A DNA stretch of 64,000 bases from NCBI RefSeq assembly GCF_020169415.1, contig NZ_JAIULG010000015.1:17341-81340 (forward strand), given 5' to 3'. Under the pieces are notes generated by a model that had not been told where the DNA came from, did not search any database, and saw only the letters and a list, made by a program, of their open reading frames with translations. Below are positions 35,133-45,933 of the stretch, one piece after another. Source of the stretch: Tsukamurella sp. M9C (GTDB taxonomy: Bacteria; Actinomycetota; Actinomycetes; Mycobacteriales; Mycobacteriaceae). How positions within the stretch are numbered: position 1 is the stretch's first letter; every line of letters starts with the position of its first letter. A program made the position numbers and the translations under genes.

Positions 35133-36036
35133 CATCGCCCGCACCACCGGCCCGCTCACGGCGGGCGATTTCGACCGGCTGCGCGCCGCCCGGCACGAGA
35201 ACCCCGACGCCATCGCCGATGTGCTCGGCGCACGGATCCGCCGCCCCCTCGTCCGCGGCGACCGCCGGCTGCTCATCGTGGCGGCGGACCACCCCGCCCG
35301 CGGCGCGCTCGGCGTCGGCTCCGACGCGATGGCCATGGCCGACCGGTACGACCTGCTGCAGCGGATGGCGCTCGCCCTCTCCCGCCCCGGGGTCGACGGG
35401 GTGCTCGGCACCCCCGACGTCGTCGAGGACCTCGCGCTGCTGGGCCTACTCGACGACAAGATCGTGGTCGGCTCCATGAACCGCGGCGGCCTGCGCGGCG
35501 CGGCGTTCGAGATGGACGACCGGTACACCGCCTACGACGTTCCCTCGATGCGGCGCGGCGGCCTGGACTTCGGCAAGCTGCTCGTGCGCGTCGACCTCGA
35601 GGACCCCGGCACCGTCGTCACGCTCGAGGCCACGGCCCGCGCCGTCGACGCCGCGGCGGCCGCGAAGCTGCCGATCATGCTGGAGCCCTTTATGAGCCGC
35701 CGCACCGACGGGAGGATCGGCAACGACCTCTCGACGGAGGCCGTCATCAACTCGGTCGCCATCGCCTCCGGCCTCGGCAACACCTCCGCCTACAGCTGGC
35801 TCAAACTCCCCGTCGTCGACGACATGGAACGCGTCATGGCGGCGACCACGCTGCCCACGCTGCTCCTCGGCGGCGACCCGGGCGGCGACCCCGCTGCCGT
35901 CTACGCCTCGTGGGCCAAGGCGCTCGCCCTGCCCGGCGTGCACGGCCTCGTCGTCGGCCGCACCCTGCTCTATCCCCGCGACGGCGACGTGACCGCCGCC
36001 GTCGACACCGCCGCCGGCCTCGTGCACGGCGCCTGA
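35125..36036 (+). CDS. Cgl0158-type (beta/alpha)8-barrel protein of the iol operon, candidate aldolase
   Basis: 303 residues. It resembles the class-I-aldolase-like barrel encoded between iolC and iolA in corynebacteria. Visible landmarks are LIVAADHPARGALGV (about 51), KIVVGSMNRGGLRG and LPIMLEPFM, with SWLKLPVVDDMERV carrying a lysine in the late barrel. No iolJ (DKGP aldolase) is present in the operon, so this gene could supply the cleavage of DKGP to dihydroxyacetone phosphate and malonate semialdehyde. ATG 35125 overlaps iolC by eight bases. Confidence 0.8.
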   Translation: MSDIARTTGPLTAGDFDRLRAARHENPDAIADVLGARIRRPLVRGDRRLLIVAADHPARGALGVGSDAMAMADRYDLLQRMALALSRPGVDGVLGTPDVVEDLALLGLLDDKIVVGSMNRGGLRGAAFEMDDRYTAYDVPSMRRGGLDFGKLLVRVDLEDPGTVVTLEATARAVDAAAAAKLPIMLEPFMSRRTDGRIGNDLSTEAVINSVAIASGLGNTSAYSWLKLPVVDDMERVMAATTLPTLLLGGDPGGDPAAVYASWAKALALPGVHGLVVGRTLLYPRDGDVTAAVDTAAGLVHGA

Positions 36037-36070
36037 CCACCCGCATCCACCTCCGCGAAGGAGCCGCTCC

Positions 36071-37579
<1,509 letters not shown>

Positions 37580-37638
37580 CGCGGACTTCATTCCGGCAGC
37601 ACCATCGTCCGCGAGGACGGAAACAGGAGAGGACGGCG

Positions 37639-38583
37639 ATGGCGACGACGCCCAACGAATGGTTCCACGCCCGAGGCGCGCTGGCGCGCGACGGGTGGGA
37701 ATCGGTGGTCGACGGCTCCCTGCCCGGCTGGGCGCACACCGGGATCCGCGTCGCGGACCTCGGCGACGCGCCGGTCGTGCTGCCCGGCGGTGACATCGAG
37801 CGCATCGTCGTGCCGCTCTCGGGCGGGTGCCACGTCGAGCTCGACGGCGCCGCCGCCGCGAGCTTCGACGGTGCGCCGTCCGTGGCCCTCGCGGGCCGCG
37901 CGTCGGTCTTCGACGGGCCCACCGACGTCCTGTACGTCGGCGCCGGTGGGGGATTCACCGTGCGCGGAACCGCGCGCATCGCCATCGCCGAGGCGCCCAC
38001 GTCGCAGCGCCGCCCCACGCGGTACATCCCCGCCACGGAGGTCCCCGTCGAGGTGCGCGGCGCCGGCCGGGACACCCGGCAGGTGCACAACTTCGGCACG
38101 CCCGGCGCGCTCGACGCGGCCGCCCTCATCGTGTGCGAGGTGATCACCCCCGGCGGCAACTGGAGCAGTCACCCCGCCCACAAGCACGACGAGCACATCG
38201 CCGGCCACGAATCCCGGCTCGAGGAGATCTACTACTTCGAGGCGGCGCCCGCCCGCGGCCTACCGGCAGGGACCGTGCCCGAGACGACCGACGCCTTCGG
38301 GAGTTTCGTCACCTACTCGTCCGCGGCGGGGGAGATCGACACCAACGCCCTCGTCCGCACCGGCGACATCGCCCTCGTGCCCTTCGGCTACCACGGCCCC
38401 GCGATGGCCGCCCCCGAGTACGACCTCTACTACCTCAACGTCATGGCGGGCCCCGACCCCGAACGGGTCTGGCTGATCAGCGACGACCCGCGCCAGGCCT
38501 GGCTGCGGGACACCTGGCCCACGCAGGCCACCGACCCGCGGCTGCCCTACGCGGCCGCACCGACCGAAGGAGACGAGCGATGA
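37639..38583 (+). CDS. iolB: 5-deoxy-glucuronate isomerase
   Basis: 314 residues, double cupin. Metal-site residues cluster in GNWSSHPAHKHDEH and LEEIYYFEA; VPFGYHGPAMAAPEYDLYYL holds a further His. It converts 5-deoxy-D-glucuronate to 5-dehydro-2-deoxygluconate, the IolC substrate. AGGAGAGGA precedes ATG 37639. It overlaps iolD by four bases (ATGA). Confidence 0.95.
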   Translation: MATTPNEWFHARGALARDGWESVVDGSLPGWAHTGIRVADLGDAPVVLPGGDIERIVVPLSGGCHVELDGAAAASFDGAPSVALAGRASVFDGPTDVLYVGAGGGFTVRGTARIAIAEAPTSQRRPTRYIPATEVPVEVRGAGRDTRQVHNFGTPGALDAAALIVCEVITPGGNWSSHPAHKHDEHIAGHESRLEEIYYFEAAPARGLPAGTVPETTDAFGSFVTYSSAAGEIDTNALVRTGDIALVPFGYHGPAMAAPEYDLYYLNVMAGPDPERVWLISDDPRQAWLRDTWPTQATDPRLPYAAAPTEGDER

Positions 38584-40529
38584 GCACCCGGCGGATGACC
38601 GTGGGCCAGGCCCTCATCGAGTTCCTGGCGCACCAGTGGACCGTGGACGAGATCGTCCTCGCCGACGGCACGGTGAGCACCGTGCGCGAGCGCACCGTCC
38701 CCGCGACCTTCGGCATCTTCGGCCACGGCAACGTCGCCGGCGTGGGCCAGGCCCTGCTGCAGTACGCGGCGACCGATGCCGGGCTCATGCCCTACCACCA
38801 GGCCCGTAACGAGCAGGCCATGGTGCACCAGGCCGTCGGTTACGCCCGCATGCACCGCCGGCGCGGCACCTACGCGTGCACCGCCTCCGTGGGCCCGGGC
38901 GCCGCCAACATGCTGACGGGCGCCGCGCTCGCGACCGCCAACCGGCTGCCCGCGCTGCTCCTGGTCTCCGACACCTTCGCCACCCGCGTCGCGGATCCGG
39001 TGCTGCAGCAGCTCGAGCACCCGCACGACATCGGGCTGCAGGTCTCCGACGCCTTCCGGCCCCTCTCGAAGTTCTTCGACCGGGTGCAGCGGCCGGAGCA
39101 GCTGTTCTCCATCGCGCTGGCCGCGATGCGGGTGCTGACCGACCCGGCGGAGACCGGTGCCGTGACCATCGCGCTGCCCGAGGACGTCCAGGCCGAGGCC
39201 GTCGACGTCCCCGAGGAGTTCCTCGCGGACCGCGAGTGGCACCTCCGCCGGCCCCTGCCCGAGCGCGGCCCGCTGGCCCGCGCCGTCGCGGCGATCCGGG
39301 AGGCGAAGCGCCCCTTCATCGTCGCCGGCGGCGGCGTCCTCTACGCGGGCGCCGAGGACGAGCTGCGCCGGTTCGCGGAGGCCACGTCGATCCCCGTCGG
39401 CACCACGCAGGCGGGCGGCGGCGCGCTGGCCTGGGACCACCCGCTGAACCTCGGCGGCGTGGGCGCCACCGGCACCGCGGCGGCGAACGACATCGCCGCG
39501 CAGGCCGACGTGATCATCGGGATCGGCACCCGGTACAGCGATTTCACCACCGCCAGCCGCACGGCCTTCCAGGACGCGGGCGTGCGCTTCGTGAACCTCA
39601 ACGTCGCCTCGTTCGACGCCTACAAGCACGGCTCGCAGCTGCCGCTCATCGCCGACGCCCGCGAGGGCCTCGCCGCGCTGCGCGCGGAGCTCGCCGACCA
39701 CCGCGTTCCGCCGGAGTCCGTCGCCGCGGCCGCTGCGGCCAAGGCGGACTGGGACGCGGTCGTCGACGTCGCCCTCGCGCCCACCGGGGCCGACCTGCCG
39801 GGCCAGCCCGAGGTGATCGGCGCGGTGCACGCCGCGATGGACCCGGCCGACGTGATCATCCAGGCCGCGGGCTCCCTCCCGGGCGACTTGCAGAAGCTGT
39901 GGCGCGTGCGGGACCCGCTCGGCTATCACGTGGAGTACGCCTTCTCCTGCATGGGATACGAGATCGCGGGCGGGCTCGGCGCGAAGCGCGGGCTGCTCGC
40001 CCTCGGCGACGACCGCGACGTCGTCGTCATGGTCGGCGACGGCTCCTACCTCATGCTCAACAGCGAGCTCGTCACCGCCGTCGCCGAGGGGATCAAGCTC
40101 ATCGTCGTCATCGTCGAGAACCAGGGCTACGCCTCGATCGGCCACCTCTCCGAGACCGTCGGCTCGCAGCGTTTCGGCACTCGGTACCGCACCGCGGACG
40201 AGTCGGGCGGCGTCCCCGCACCGGAACTCGATCGCGGCGCGTTCCTGCCCGTCGACCTGGCGGCCAACGCCCGCAGCTACGGCGCGCGGGTCATCGACAT
40301 CGCGCCCGGACCGGGCTCCGTCGCGGAGCTCTCCGAGGCCGTCCGCGCCGCCAAGGCGGCGACCGGCCCCACCGTCATCCAGATCCACAACGACCCGTTG
40401 GTCTACGCCCCCGAGGGCAACGGCTGGTGGGACGTCCCGGTCGCCGCGGTGTCGACGATCGACAGCACCGTCACCGCGCGCGCCGAGTACCTCGACCAGC
40501 AGAAGGCGCAGCGGCCGCTCCTCGGCTGA
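38580..40529 (+). CDS. iolD: 3D-(3,5/4)-trihydroxycyclohexane-1,2-dione hydrolase
   Basis: 649 residues of the ThDP-dependent superfamily. The catalytic Glu is in YHQARNEQAMVHQAVGYAR, and the diphosphate-Mg motif runs from MVGDGSYLMLNSE to NQGYASIGH (the GDG...N pattern). FGIFGHGNVAGVGQALLQ is an IolD-specific N-terminal block. It opens the ring of the dione to 5-deoxy-glucuronate. The length matches the family (about 640). Coupled to iolB by a four-base overlap. Confidence 0.97.
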   Translation: MSTRRMTVGQALIEFLAHQWTVDEIVLADGTVSTVRERTVPATFGIFGHGNVAGVGQALLQYAATDAGLMPYHQARNEQAMVHQAVGYARMHRRRGTYACTASVGPGAANMLTGAALATANRLPALLLVSDTFATRVADPVLQQLEHPHDIGLQVSDAFRPLSKFFDRVQRPEQLFSIALAAMRVLTDPAETGAVTIALPEDVQAEAVDVPEEFLADREWHLRRPLPERGPLARAVAAIREAKRPFIVAGGGVLYAGAEDELRRFAEATSIPVGTTQAGGGALAWDHPLNLGGVGATGTAAANDIAAQADVIIGIGTRYSDFTTASRTAFQDAGVRFVNLNVASFDAYKHGSQLPLIADAREGLAALRAELADHRVPPESVAAAAAAKADWDAVVDVALAPTGADLPGQPEVIGAVHAAMDPADVIIQAAGSLPGDLQKLWRVRDPLGYHVEYAFSCMGYEIAGGLGAKRGLLALGDDRDVVVMVGDGSYLMLNSELVTAVAEGIKLIVVIVENQGYASIGHLSETVGSQRFGTRYRTADESGGVPAPELDRGAFLPVDLAANARSYGARVIDIAPGPGSVAELSEAVRAAKAATGPTVIQIHNDPLVYAPEGNGWWDVPVAAVSTIDSTVTARAEYLDQQKAQRPLLG

Positions 40530-40574
40530 CCTCCGCCCCCATCACTTCCACGATCCGACGTAAGGACCACCGTC

Positions 40575-41519
40575 ATGACCGACACCCTGGGCACGACCGC
40601 CTCCACCGCCGCCCACACCGAGGGCCTGCGCATCGGCACCGCCCCCGACTCGTGGGGCGTCTGGTTCGCCGAGCACCCGCGCCAGACCCCGTGGGACCGC
40701 TTCCTCGACGAGGTGGCCGAAGCCGGCTACCACTACATCGAGCTCGGCCCCTACGGCTACCTGCCGACCGACCCCGAACGCCTGCGCGACGAGCTCGCCG
40801 AGCGCGACCTCGAGCTGTCCGGCGGCACCATCTTCACCGGCTTCCACAAGGGCGCCGACCAGTGGGACCGCGCCTGGAAGCAGGTGAGCGACGTCGCCAC
40901 CCTCGTCGGTGCCCTGGGCGCCGAGCACATCGTCGTCATCCCCGACCTGTGGCGCTCCGATCTCACCGGCGAGGCCCTCGAGTCCCGCACCCTCGACGAC
41001 GAGCAATGGAAGGCGCTCGCCGCCGGCCACGACCGGCTCGGCAAGGCGCTCGCGGAGGAGTACGGGATCAAGCAGCAGTTCCACTCCCACGCCGACAGCC
41101 ACGTCGGCACCACCGGCGAGGTGGAGCGCCTCCTCGCCGAGACGGACCCGCGCTACGTCAACCTGTGCCTCGACACCGGCCACTTCGCCTACTACGGCGG
41201 CGACAACGTGGCCCTCATGCAGCGCCACCCCGAGCGCATCGGCTACCTGCACCTCAAGCAGATCGACCCGGCCCTGATCTGGGAGGTGCTCAAGAACGAC
41301 ACCCCGTTCGCCGACGCCGCCTCCGCCATCATGGTCGAGCCACCCAACGGGATCCCGGACTTCGCCCCCGTCATCGAGGCGGCGCTGCGCATCAACCCGG
41401 ACCTGTTCGCCATCGTCGAGCAGGACATGCCCGGCTGCGACATCGACCTCCCCGCGGGCATCGCCACCCGCACCCGGCAGCACATCTTCGGCTGCCACCC
41501 GCTCACCCGCACCCGCTGA
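40575..41519 (+). CDS. iolE: myo-inosose-2 dehydratase
   Basis: 314 residues, xylose-isomerase-like TIM barrel. TAPDSWGVWF (about 23) and YHYIELGPYGYLPTD (about 55) are IolE marks; metal ligands are expected in FHSHADSHVG, CLDTGHFAYYGGD and HLKQID. It dehydrates 2-keto-myo-inositol to the trihydroxycyclohexanedione. TAAGGAC precedes ATG 40575. 45 bases separate it from iolD. Confidence 0.96.
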   Translation: MTDTLGTTASTAAHTEGLRIGTAPDSWGVWFAEHPRQTPWDRFLDEVAEAGYHYIELGPYGYLPTDPERLRDELAERDLELSGGTIFTGFHKGADQWDRAWKQVSDVATLVGALGAEHIVVIPDLWRSDLTGEALESRTLDDEQWKALAAGHDRLGKALAEEYGIKQQFHSHADSHVGTTGEVERLLAETDPRYVNLCLDTGHFAYYGGDNVALMQRHPERIGYLHLKQIDPALIWEVLKNDTPFADAASAIMVEPPNGIPDFAPVIEAALRINPDLFAIVEQDMPGCDIDLPAGIATRTRQHIFGCHPLTRTR

Positions 41520-41575
41520 TCCCGAACCCGGGCATCGAGCTCGGACCCCGAAGCCCCGCAAGGAGACACCCACAG

Positions 41576-42598
41576 ATGACCAACGACTTCCGCGTCGCCG
41601 TGGTCGGCGCCGGCATGATGGGCGCCGACCACGTGCAGCGCATCGCCACCACCACCGCGGGGGCGTCCGTCTCCGCGGTCGTCGAGCCCGACGAGGCCCG
41701 CCGGGCCGCCGCCCTCCGACTAGCGCCCGGCGCCGCCGGTTTCGCCGACCTCGACGCCGCGCTCGCCTCGGGCGTCGTCGACGGCGTGCTCGTCGCCACG
41801 CCCGGGCAGTTCCACGAGGACGCGCTGCTGAAGGTCCTCGCCGCAGGACTGCCCGTGCTCTGCGAGAAGCCGCTCACCCAGGATCCCGAGTCCTCCTGGC
41901 GCGTCGTCGAGGCCGAGATGGCCGGCGGCCGGCAGCTGATCCAGGTCGGGTTCATGCGCCGCTTCGATCGCGAGTACGAGGAGCTGCGGAAGGTGGTGGC
42001 CGCCAAACCCGCCGGCGAGCTCGTCATGCTGCACGCCCGCCACCGCAACGCCTCGGTGCCGGATAGCTACGTGCAGACGATGCTCATCAACGACTCCGTG
42101 GTGCACGAGTTCGACGTCGTGCCGTGGCTGGCGGGCGGAGTCGTCACTTCGGTCGAGGTGAAGTACCCGCGCCGCAATTCGCGGAGCCCGGAGCACCTGC
42201 GCGAGCCGATCCTCGTGCTGATGGAGCTCGACAACGGGGTGCTCGTCGACGTCGAGATGAACGTCTCCATCGAGTTCGGCTACCAGGTCGAGACCGAGGC
42301 CGTCTTCGAGCAGGGCGTCGCCCGCATCGGCGAGCCCGCGGGCCTGCAGATGTGGCAGCAGGGCCGGTTCTCGGTCGCCGACCACGCCGACTTCACCACC
42401 CGGTTCCGGGACGCCTACGACCGCCAGGTGCAGGCCTGGGTCGACGCCGCGAAGGCGGGCGCCATCGCCGGACCGTCGGCCTTCGACGGCTACAAGGTGG
42501 CCGTGTGCTGCGCCGCCGGTGTCAAGGCACTGGAGACGACCGGCCCCGTGCCCGTCGAGCTCCCCGAGATGCCGGCGTTCTACGCCGAGCGCGCCTAG
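41576..42598 (+). CDS. iolG: myo-inositol 2-dehydrogenase of the main iol operon
   Basis: 340 residues, Gfo/Idh/MocA. VAVVGAGMMGADHVQRIATT, VLCEKPLTQDPES with the catalytic Lys, GFMRRFDREYEELRKVV and the IolG mark LINDSVVHEFDVVPWLAG, containing the Asp and His of the active site. It oxidises myo-inositol to 2-keto-myo-inositol with NAD+. AAGGAG lies upstream of ATG 41576. It follows iolE by 56 bases. One of seven Gfo/Idh/MocA genes here, and the only one inside the canonical operon. Confidence 0.95.
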   Translation: MTNDFRVAVVGAGMMGADHVQRIATTTAGASVSAVVEPDEARRAAALRLAPGAAGFADLDAALASGVVDGVLVATPGQFHEDALLKVLAAGLPVLCEKPLTQDPESSWRVVEAEMAGGRQLIQVGFMRRFDREYEELRKVVAAKPAGELVMLHARHRNASVPDSYVQTMLINDSVVHEFDVVPWLAGGVVTSVEVKYPRRNSRSPEHLREPILVLMELDNGVLVDVEMNVSIEFGYQVETEAVFEQGVARIGEPAGLQMWQQGRFSVADHADFTTRFRDAYDRQVQAWVDAAKAGAIAGPSAFDGYKVAVCCAAGVKALETTGPVPVELPEMPAFYAERA

Positions 42599-42606
42599 GG
42601 GGCAGC

Positions 42607-43482
42607 GTGGTCCGCATCGCCCTCGATCCCACGCCGTACCACTCGACGCACGACTTCGAGGACTTCTTCGACGTGGCCGCCAAGGCCGGCTACGAGTGGA
42701 TCCAGCTGACCCCGCACGCCGACTTCATCCCGTTCTTCGCGCACCCGCGCGTGGACCGGGCACAGCTCGCGCGCGTGCGTAAGCGCGCCGCCGACGCGGG
42801 CGTCGGGATCACGTCGCTGCTCCCGGTGCAGCGCATCTCGTGGCCCGACGAGCCGCAGCGCGAGGCGGCCGTGCGGAACTTCCGGCGCATCATCGCGATC
42901 GCCGCGGAGCTCGAAGTCCCGGTCATCAACACCGAGTTCAGCGGCCGGCCCGAGCGCGCCGAGGAGTCCGAGGCGGGCTTCTACCGCAGCATGGAGGAGC
43001 TCGTCCCGCTGCTCGAGGGGGAGGGGGTCACGCTCAACATCGACCCGCACCCCGACGACTTCGTCGAGGACGGGCTCGAGGCCTGGCGGATCATCCGCGG
43101 GCTGGACACCCCGGCCGTCGGCTTCGTGTACGTGGGCAGCCACACCTTCCACTACGGCGACCGCGCGGCCGCGCTGATCCCGCAGCTGGGGGAGCGGCTC
43201 GGCGCCGTGTACGCCGCGGACAGCTTCGATCACCGCCGCTCGCACGGCCTGCGGTACATCACCAACCCGCCCGGCAACGCGGTCCGCGTGCACCAGCACC
43301 TCGCGATCGGTGACGGCGATGTGGATTGGGACGAGTTGTTCAGCCACCTCGGCGCTTCCGGGTTCCTCGCCCGCGAGGACGCGATCATCTGCTCCAACGT
43401 CTTCGCCGAGGACGAGCGCGCCGACGAGGTCTCCGCGCTGCAACTCGAGAAGATCCGGTCGCTGGTCGCGGCGCACGCGTGA
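42607..43482 (+). CDS. iolH: IolH-like sugar phosphate isomerase/epimerase
   Basis: 291 residues, TIM barrel. ALDPTPYHSTHDFEDFFDVA is the N-terminal signature of the IolH group, and metal-site positions lie in NTEFSGRP, NIDPHPDDF and GSHTFHYGD. The exact reaction of IolH is uncertain; inosose isomerisation or an accessory step has been proposed. GTG 42607 has GGGG four to seven bases upstream and follows iolG by eight bases. It ends the iol operon, 36 bases before the gltX start. Confidence 0.88.
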   Translation: MVRIALDPTPYHSTHDFEDFFDVAAKAGYEWIQLTPHADFIPFFAHPRVDRAQLARVRKRAADAGVGITSLLPVQRISWPDEPQREAAVRNFRRIIAIAAELEVPVINTEFSGRPERAEESEAGFYRSMEELVPLLEGEGVTLNIDPHPDDFVEDGLEAWRIIRGLDTPAVGFVYVGSHTFHYGDRAAALIPQLGERLGAVYAADSFDHRRSHGLRYITNPPGNAVRVHQHLAIGDGDVDWDELFSHLGASGFLAREDAIICSNVFAEDERADEVSALQLEKIRSLVAAHA

Positions 43483-43505
43483 GCGGGCGTGCCGCGCGCG
43501 GCGAC

Positions 43506-43511
43506 TACCCT
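43506..43511 (+). promoter_or_regulatory. -10 box TACCCT of leaderless gltX
   Basis: TACCCT ends eight bases before GTG 43519. The same box sits 24 bases past the iolH stop, so gltX keeps its own promoter at the block edge. Confidence 0.55.
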
Positions 43512-43518
43512 GGACGTC

Positions 43519-45045
43519 GTGACTGAGTCTTCCGCCGCACCGTCGAACGCCGCCGCTCCCGGGTCCGTCCGCGTGCGCTTCTGCCCGTCGCCCACCGGCA
43601 CGCCGCACGTCGGCATGGTGCGCACCGCGCTGTTCAACTTCGCCCACGCGCGACACACCGGGGGCACCTTCGTCTTCCGGATCGAGGACACCGACGCCGC
43701 CCGCGACAGCGAGGAGAGCTACGCAGCGATCCTCGAGTCGCTGCGCTGGCTCGGACTCGACTGGGACGAGGGGCCCGAGGTGGGCGGACCCTACGGCCCC
43801 TACCGCCAGTCCGAGCGCAAGGACCTGCACCTGGACGTCGTGCGGCGCCTCGTCGAGGGCGGCTACGCCTACGAGGCCTTCTCGACCCCGGAGGAGGTGG
43901 AGGCGCGGCACGTGGCCGCCGGCCGGAACCCGAAGCTGGGCTACGACAACTTCGACCGCGACCTCACCGACGAGCAGAAGGCCGCGTACGTCGCCGAGGG
44001 TCGCAGCCCCGTCGTGCGGCTGAAGATGCCCGACCACGACTTCACCTGGAACGACATGGTGCGCGGCGAGACCACCTTCGCCGCGGGCAGCGTCCCCGAC
44101 TTCGCCCTCACGCGCGCGAACGGCGACCCGCTGTACACCCTGGTCAACCCCGTCGACGACGCGATGATGAAGATCACGCACGTCCTGCGCGGCGAGGACC
44201 TGCTCAGCTCCACCCCGCGGCAGATCGCGCTGTACGAAGCGCTGGAGGCGATCGGCGTCGCCGAGCGCACCCCCGAATTCGGACACCTGCCGTTCGTGAT
44301 GGGGGAGGGCAACAAGAAGCTCTCCAAGCGCGACCCCGAGTCCAACCTCTTCCACCACCGCGACCGCGGCTTCATCCCGGAGGGGCTGCTCAACTACCTC
44401 GCGCTGCTCGGCTGGGGCATCTCGGCCGACAACGACGTCTTCAGCCTCGACGAGATGATCGCCGCCTTCGACGTGCACCGGGTCAACTCGAACCCCGCGC
44501 GCTTCGACCAGAAGAAGGCCGACGCGATCAACGCCGAGCACATCCGCCTCCTCGCCTCCGAGGACTTCGAGGCGCGCCTGCGGGCCTTCCTCGTCGACCG
44601 GGGCTTCGTCGACGGTGCGCGCCTCGGCGCGGAGTTCCCGACCGCCGCCGAGCTCGTGCAGACCCGCATCGTGGTCCTCTCGGACGCCTGGGATCTGCTG
44701 AAGTTCCTCTACGTCGACGAGGCCGACTTCGAAGTCGATCCCGCGGCCGCCGCGAAGAACATCAAGGCCGACGCCGGCCAGGTGCTCGACGAGAGCATCG
44801 CCGCGCTCGACGGGCTCTCGGACTGGACCGCCGACGCCATCGAGGGCGCTCTCAAGGGCCGGCTCATCGACGAGCTCGAGCTCAAGCCGCGCAAGGCCTA
44901 CGCCCCGATCCGCGTGGGCGTCACGGGCTCGCCGATCAGCCCGCCGCTGTTCGAGTCGCTGGAGCTCCTCGGGCGGGAGCGGACGCTGAGCCGGCTCGTG
45001 GCCGCCCGCGCCCTGGTGCCCGCCGACGGTGCCGCCCCGCAGTAG
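43519..45045 (+). CDS. gltX: Glutamyl-tRNA synthetase
   Basis: 508 residues, class I. The HIGH-equivalent is [19 protein letters not shown] (about 25) and the KMSKS-equivalent [12 protein letters not shown] (about 265). [17 protein letters not shown] is typical. It charges tRNA-Glu and, if non-discriminating as in mycobacteria, also tRNA-Gln. GTG 43519 is chosen because a -10 box lies 7 bases upstream and no ribosome binding site is present; the frame is open to 43489. Directly followed by tRNA-Gln and two tRNA-Glu genes, its substrates. Confidence 0.97.
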   Translation: MTESSAAPSNAAAPGSVRVRFCPSPTGTPHVGMVRTALFNFAHARHTGGTFVFRIEDTDAARDSEESYAAILESLRWLGLDWDEGPEVGGPYGPYRQSERKDLHLDVVRRLVEGGYAYEAFSTPEEVEARHVAAGRNPKLGYDNFDRDLTDEQKAAYVAEGRSPVVRLKMPDHDFTWNDMVRGETTFAAGSVPDFALTRANGDPLYTLVNPVDDAMMKITHVLRGEDLLSSTPRQIALYEALEAIGVAERTPEFGHLPFVMGEGNKKLSKRDPESNLFHHRDRGFIPEGLLNYLALLGWGISADNDVFSLDEMIAAFDVHRVNSNPARFDQKKADAINAEHIRLLASEDFEARLRAFLVDRGFVDGARLGAEFPTAAELVQTRIVVLSDAWDLLKFLYVDEADFEVDPAAAAKNIKADAGQVLDESIAALDGLSDWTADAIEGALKGRLIDELELKPRKAYAPIRVGVTGSPISPPLFESLELLGRERTLSRLVAARALVPADGAAPQ

Positions 45046-45061
45046 GGGATGACCTGGCGAT

Positions 45062-45090
45062 TTGGCGTTCCCAGTGCGGCTGGGTAAGCT
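45062..45090 (+). promoter_or_regulatory. Promoter of the tRNA-Gln/Glu genes
   Basis: TTGGCG (45062-45067) and TAAGCT (45085-45090) are 17 bases apart and the predicted start is about 41 bases before tRNA-Gln. Confidence 0.7.
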
Positions 45091-45137
45091 GGATCGCGGC
45101 TCAAAACGAGGTCGGAAACGACTTCGAACTGAGTCAG

Positions 45138-45209
45138 TGGCCTATGGTGTAATTGGCAACACGGCTGATTCTGGTTCAGTTGTTCTAGGTTCGAGTCCTG
45201 GTAGGCCAG
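45138..45209 (+). tRNA. tRNA-Gln (anticodon CTG)
   Basis: Acceptor stem TGGCCTA pairs with TAGGCCA, discriminator G. The D arm is GTGT...ACAC, the anticodon stem GCTGA/TCAGT with loop TTCTGGT giving CTG (reads CAG), and the T arm has GGTTCGAGTCC. CCA is not encoded. A hairpin follows. Confidence 0.95.
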
Positions 45210-45216
45210 CGTGACA

Positions 45217-45240
45217 GCGCCCTCCGCGTGCGGAGGGCGC
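45217..45240 (+). terminator. Hairpin after tRNA-Gln
   Basis: GCGCCCTCCGC pairs perfectly with GCGGAGGGCGC across a GT spacer. It could be a terminator or a processing stem before tRNA-Glu. Confidence 0.65.
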
Positions 45241-45247
45241 AGTCCTA

Positions 45248-45320
45248 GCCCCCGTCGTCTAGCGGCCTAGGACGCCGCCCTCTCACGGCGGTAGCGTGGG
45301 TTCGAATCCCATCGGGGGTA
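45248..45320 (+). tRNA. tRNA-Glu (anticodon CTC), copy 1
   Basis: Acceptor stem GCCCCCG/CGGGGGT with a G-U closing pair and discriminator A; anticodon stem CCGCC/GGCGG around loop CTCTCAC, giving CTC (reads GAG). No CCA encoded. Identical to copy 2. Confidence 0.96.
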
Positions 45321-45389
45321 CGTTCGATGCAGGTGTGCTACCTTCATCGACATCGTCGAGGCGCCTCGTGCGCATCGGCAATAGTTCTG

Positions 45390-45462
45390 GCCCCCGTCGT
45401 CTAGCGGCCTAGGACGCCGCCCTCTCACGGCGGTAGCGTGGGTTCGAATCCCATCGGGGGTA
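45390..45462 (+). tRNA. tRNA-Glu (anticodon CTC), copy 2
   Basis: All 73 bases equal copy 1, 142 bases away; the flanks and the 69-base spacer are unrelated. It is the last RNA gene before the lysis cassette and is followed by a strong hairpin. Confidence 0.96.
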
Positions 45463-45467
45463 CAACG

Positions 45468-45497
45468 GAAGGCCCGGATCATGCGATCCGGGCCTTC
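45468..45497. terminator. Bidirectional terminator between tRNA-Glu and lysis operon
   Basis: GAAGGCCCGGATC pairs exactly with GATCCGGGCCTTC around ATGC. It ends both the tRNA unit and the minus-strand lysis operon, whose last stop is at 45515. Confidence 0.85.
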
Positions 45498-45514
45498 GTC
45501 GTTCCTCCCCGGAG

Positions 45515-45913
45515 CTATCCCACCGGCACGGCGCGCGGCGCTGCGGTGCGGTTCTCCTCGGCCAGCCCCGACGGCGTGAACGCCGCGGCCAGCCCGATCC
45601 CCAGCAGGGACACCACGATGCCGCTGATCGCCGCCCACGTCGCGTCCGTGCCGATGCCGTAGCCCTGCAGCACGGCCTGGAGTGCCGCGGTGGTCAGATA
45701 GACGGCGTTGCGCCAGCGGGACTCGCAGTTGACCACCGCGATGAGCAGTGTGACGGCTGCGATCACCAGCGAGGTCCAGGCCGCGGCCTGGTTCCCCGGG
45801 ATGAGGCCGCCCGCGGCCAACAGCGTGACGAGCGGGCCCGCGGTGGCGTACAGCGCGCGCCGGACCGATTCGGGGATCCTCCGCGGGAGGATCCGGCTCC
45901 TGTTCTCCTCCAT
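45515..45913 (-). CDS. Holin-like small membrane protein of the lysis cassette
   Basis: 132 residues with a charged N-terminus (MEENRSRILPRRIPESVRR) and three to four hydrophobic segments, the last near LGIGLAAAF, then a short polar tail. Size and pattern resemble actinophage holins, which form lethal holes in the membrane and release the endolysin. GGTGGAG precedes ATG 45913. It lies 20 bases downstream of the lysA-like gene, a typical phage order. Sequence alone does not prove holin activity; an anchor or pore protein is possible. Confidence 0.65.
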   Translation of the reverse strand: MEENRSRILPRRIPESVRRALYATAGPLVTLLAAGGLIPGNQAAAWTSLVIAAVTLLIAVVNCESRWRNAVYLTTAALQAVLQGYGIGTDATWAAISGIVVSLLGIGLAAAFTPSGLAEENRTAAPRAVPVG

Positions 45914-45933
45914 GATCTCCACCTCTTCCGGTG

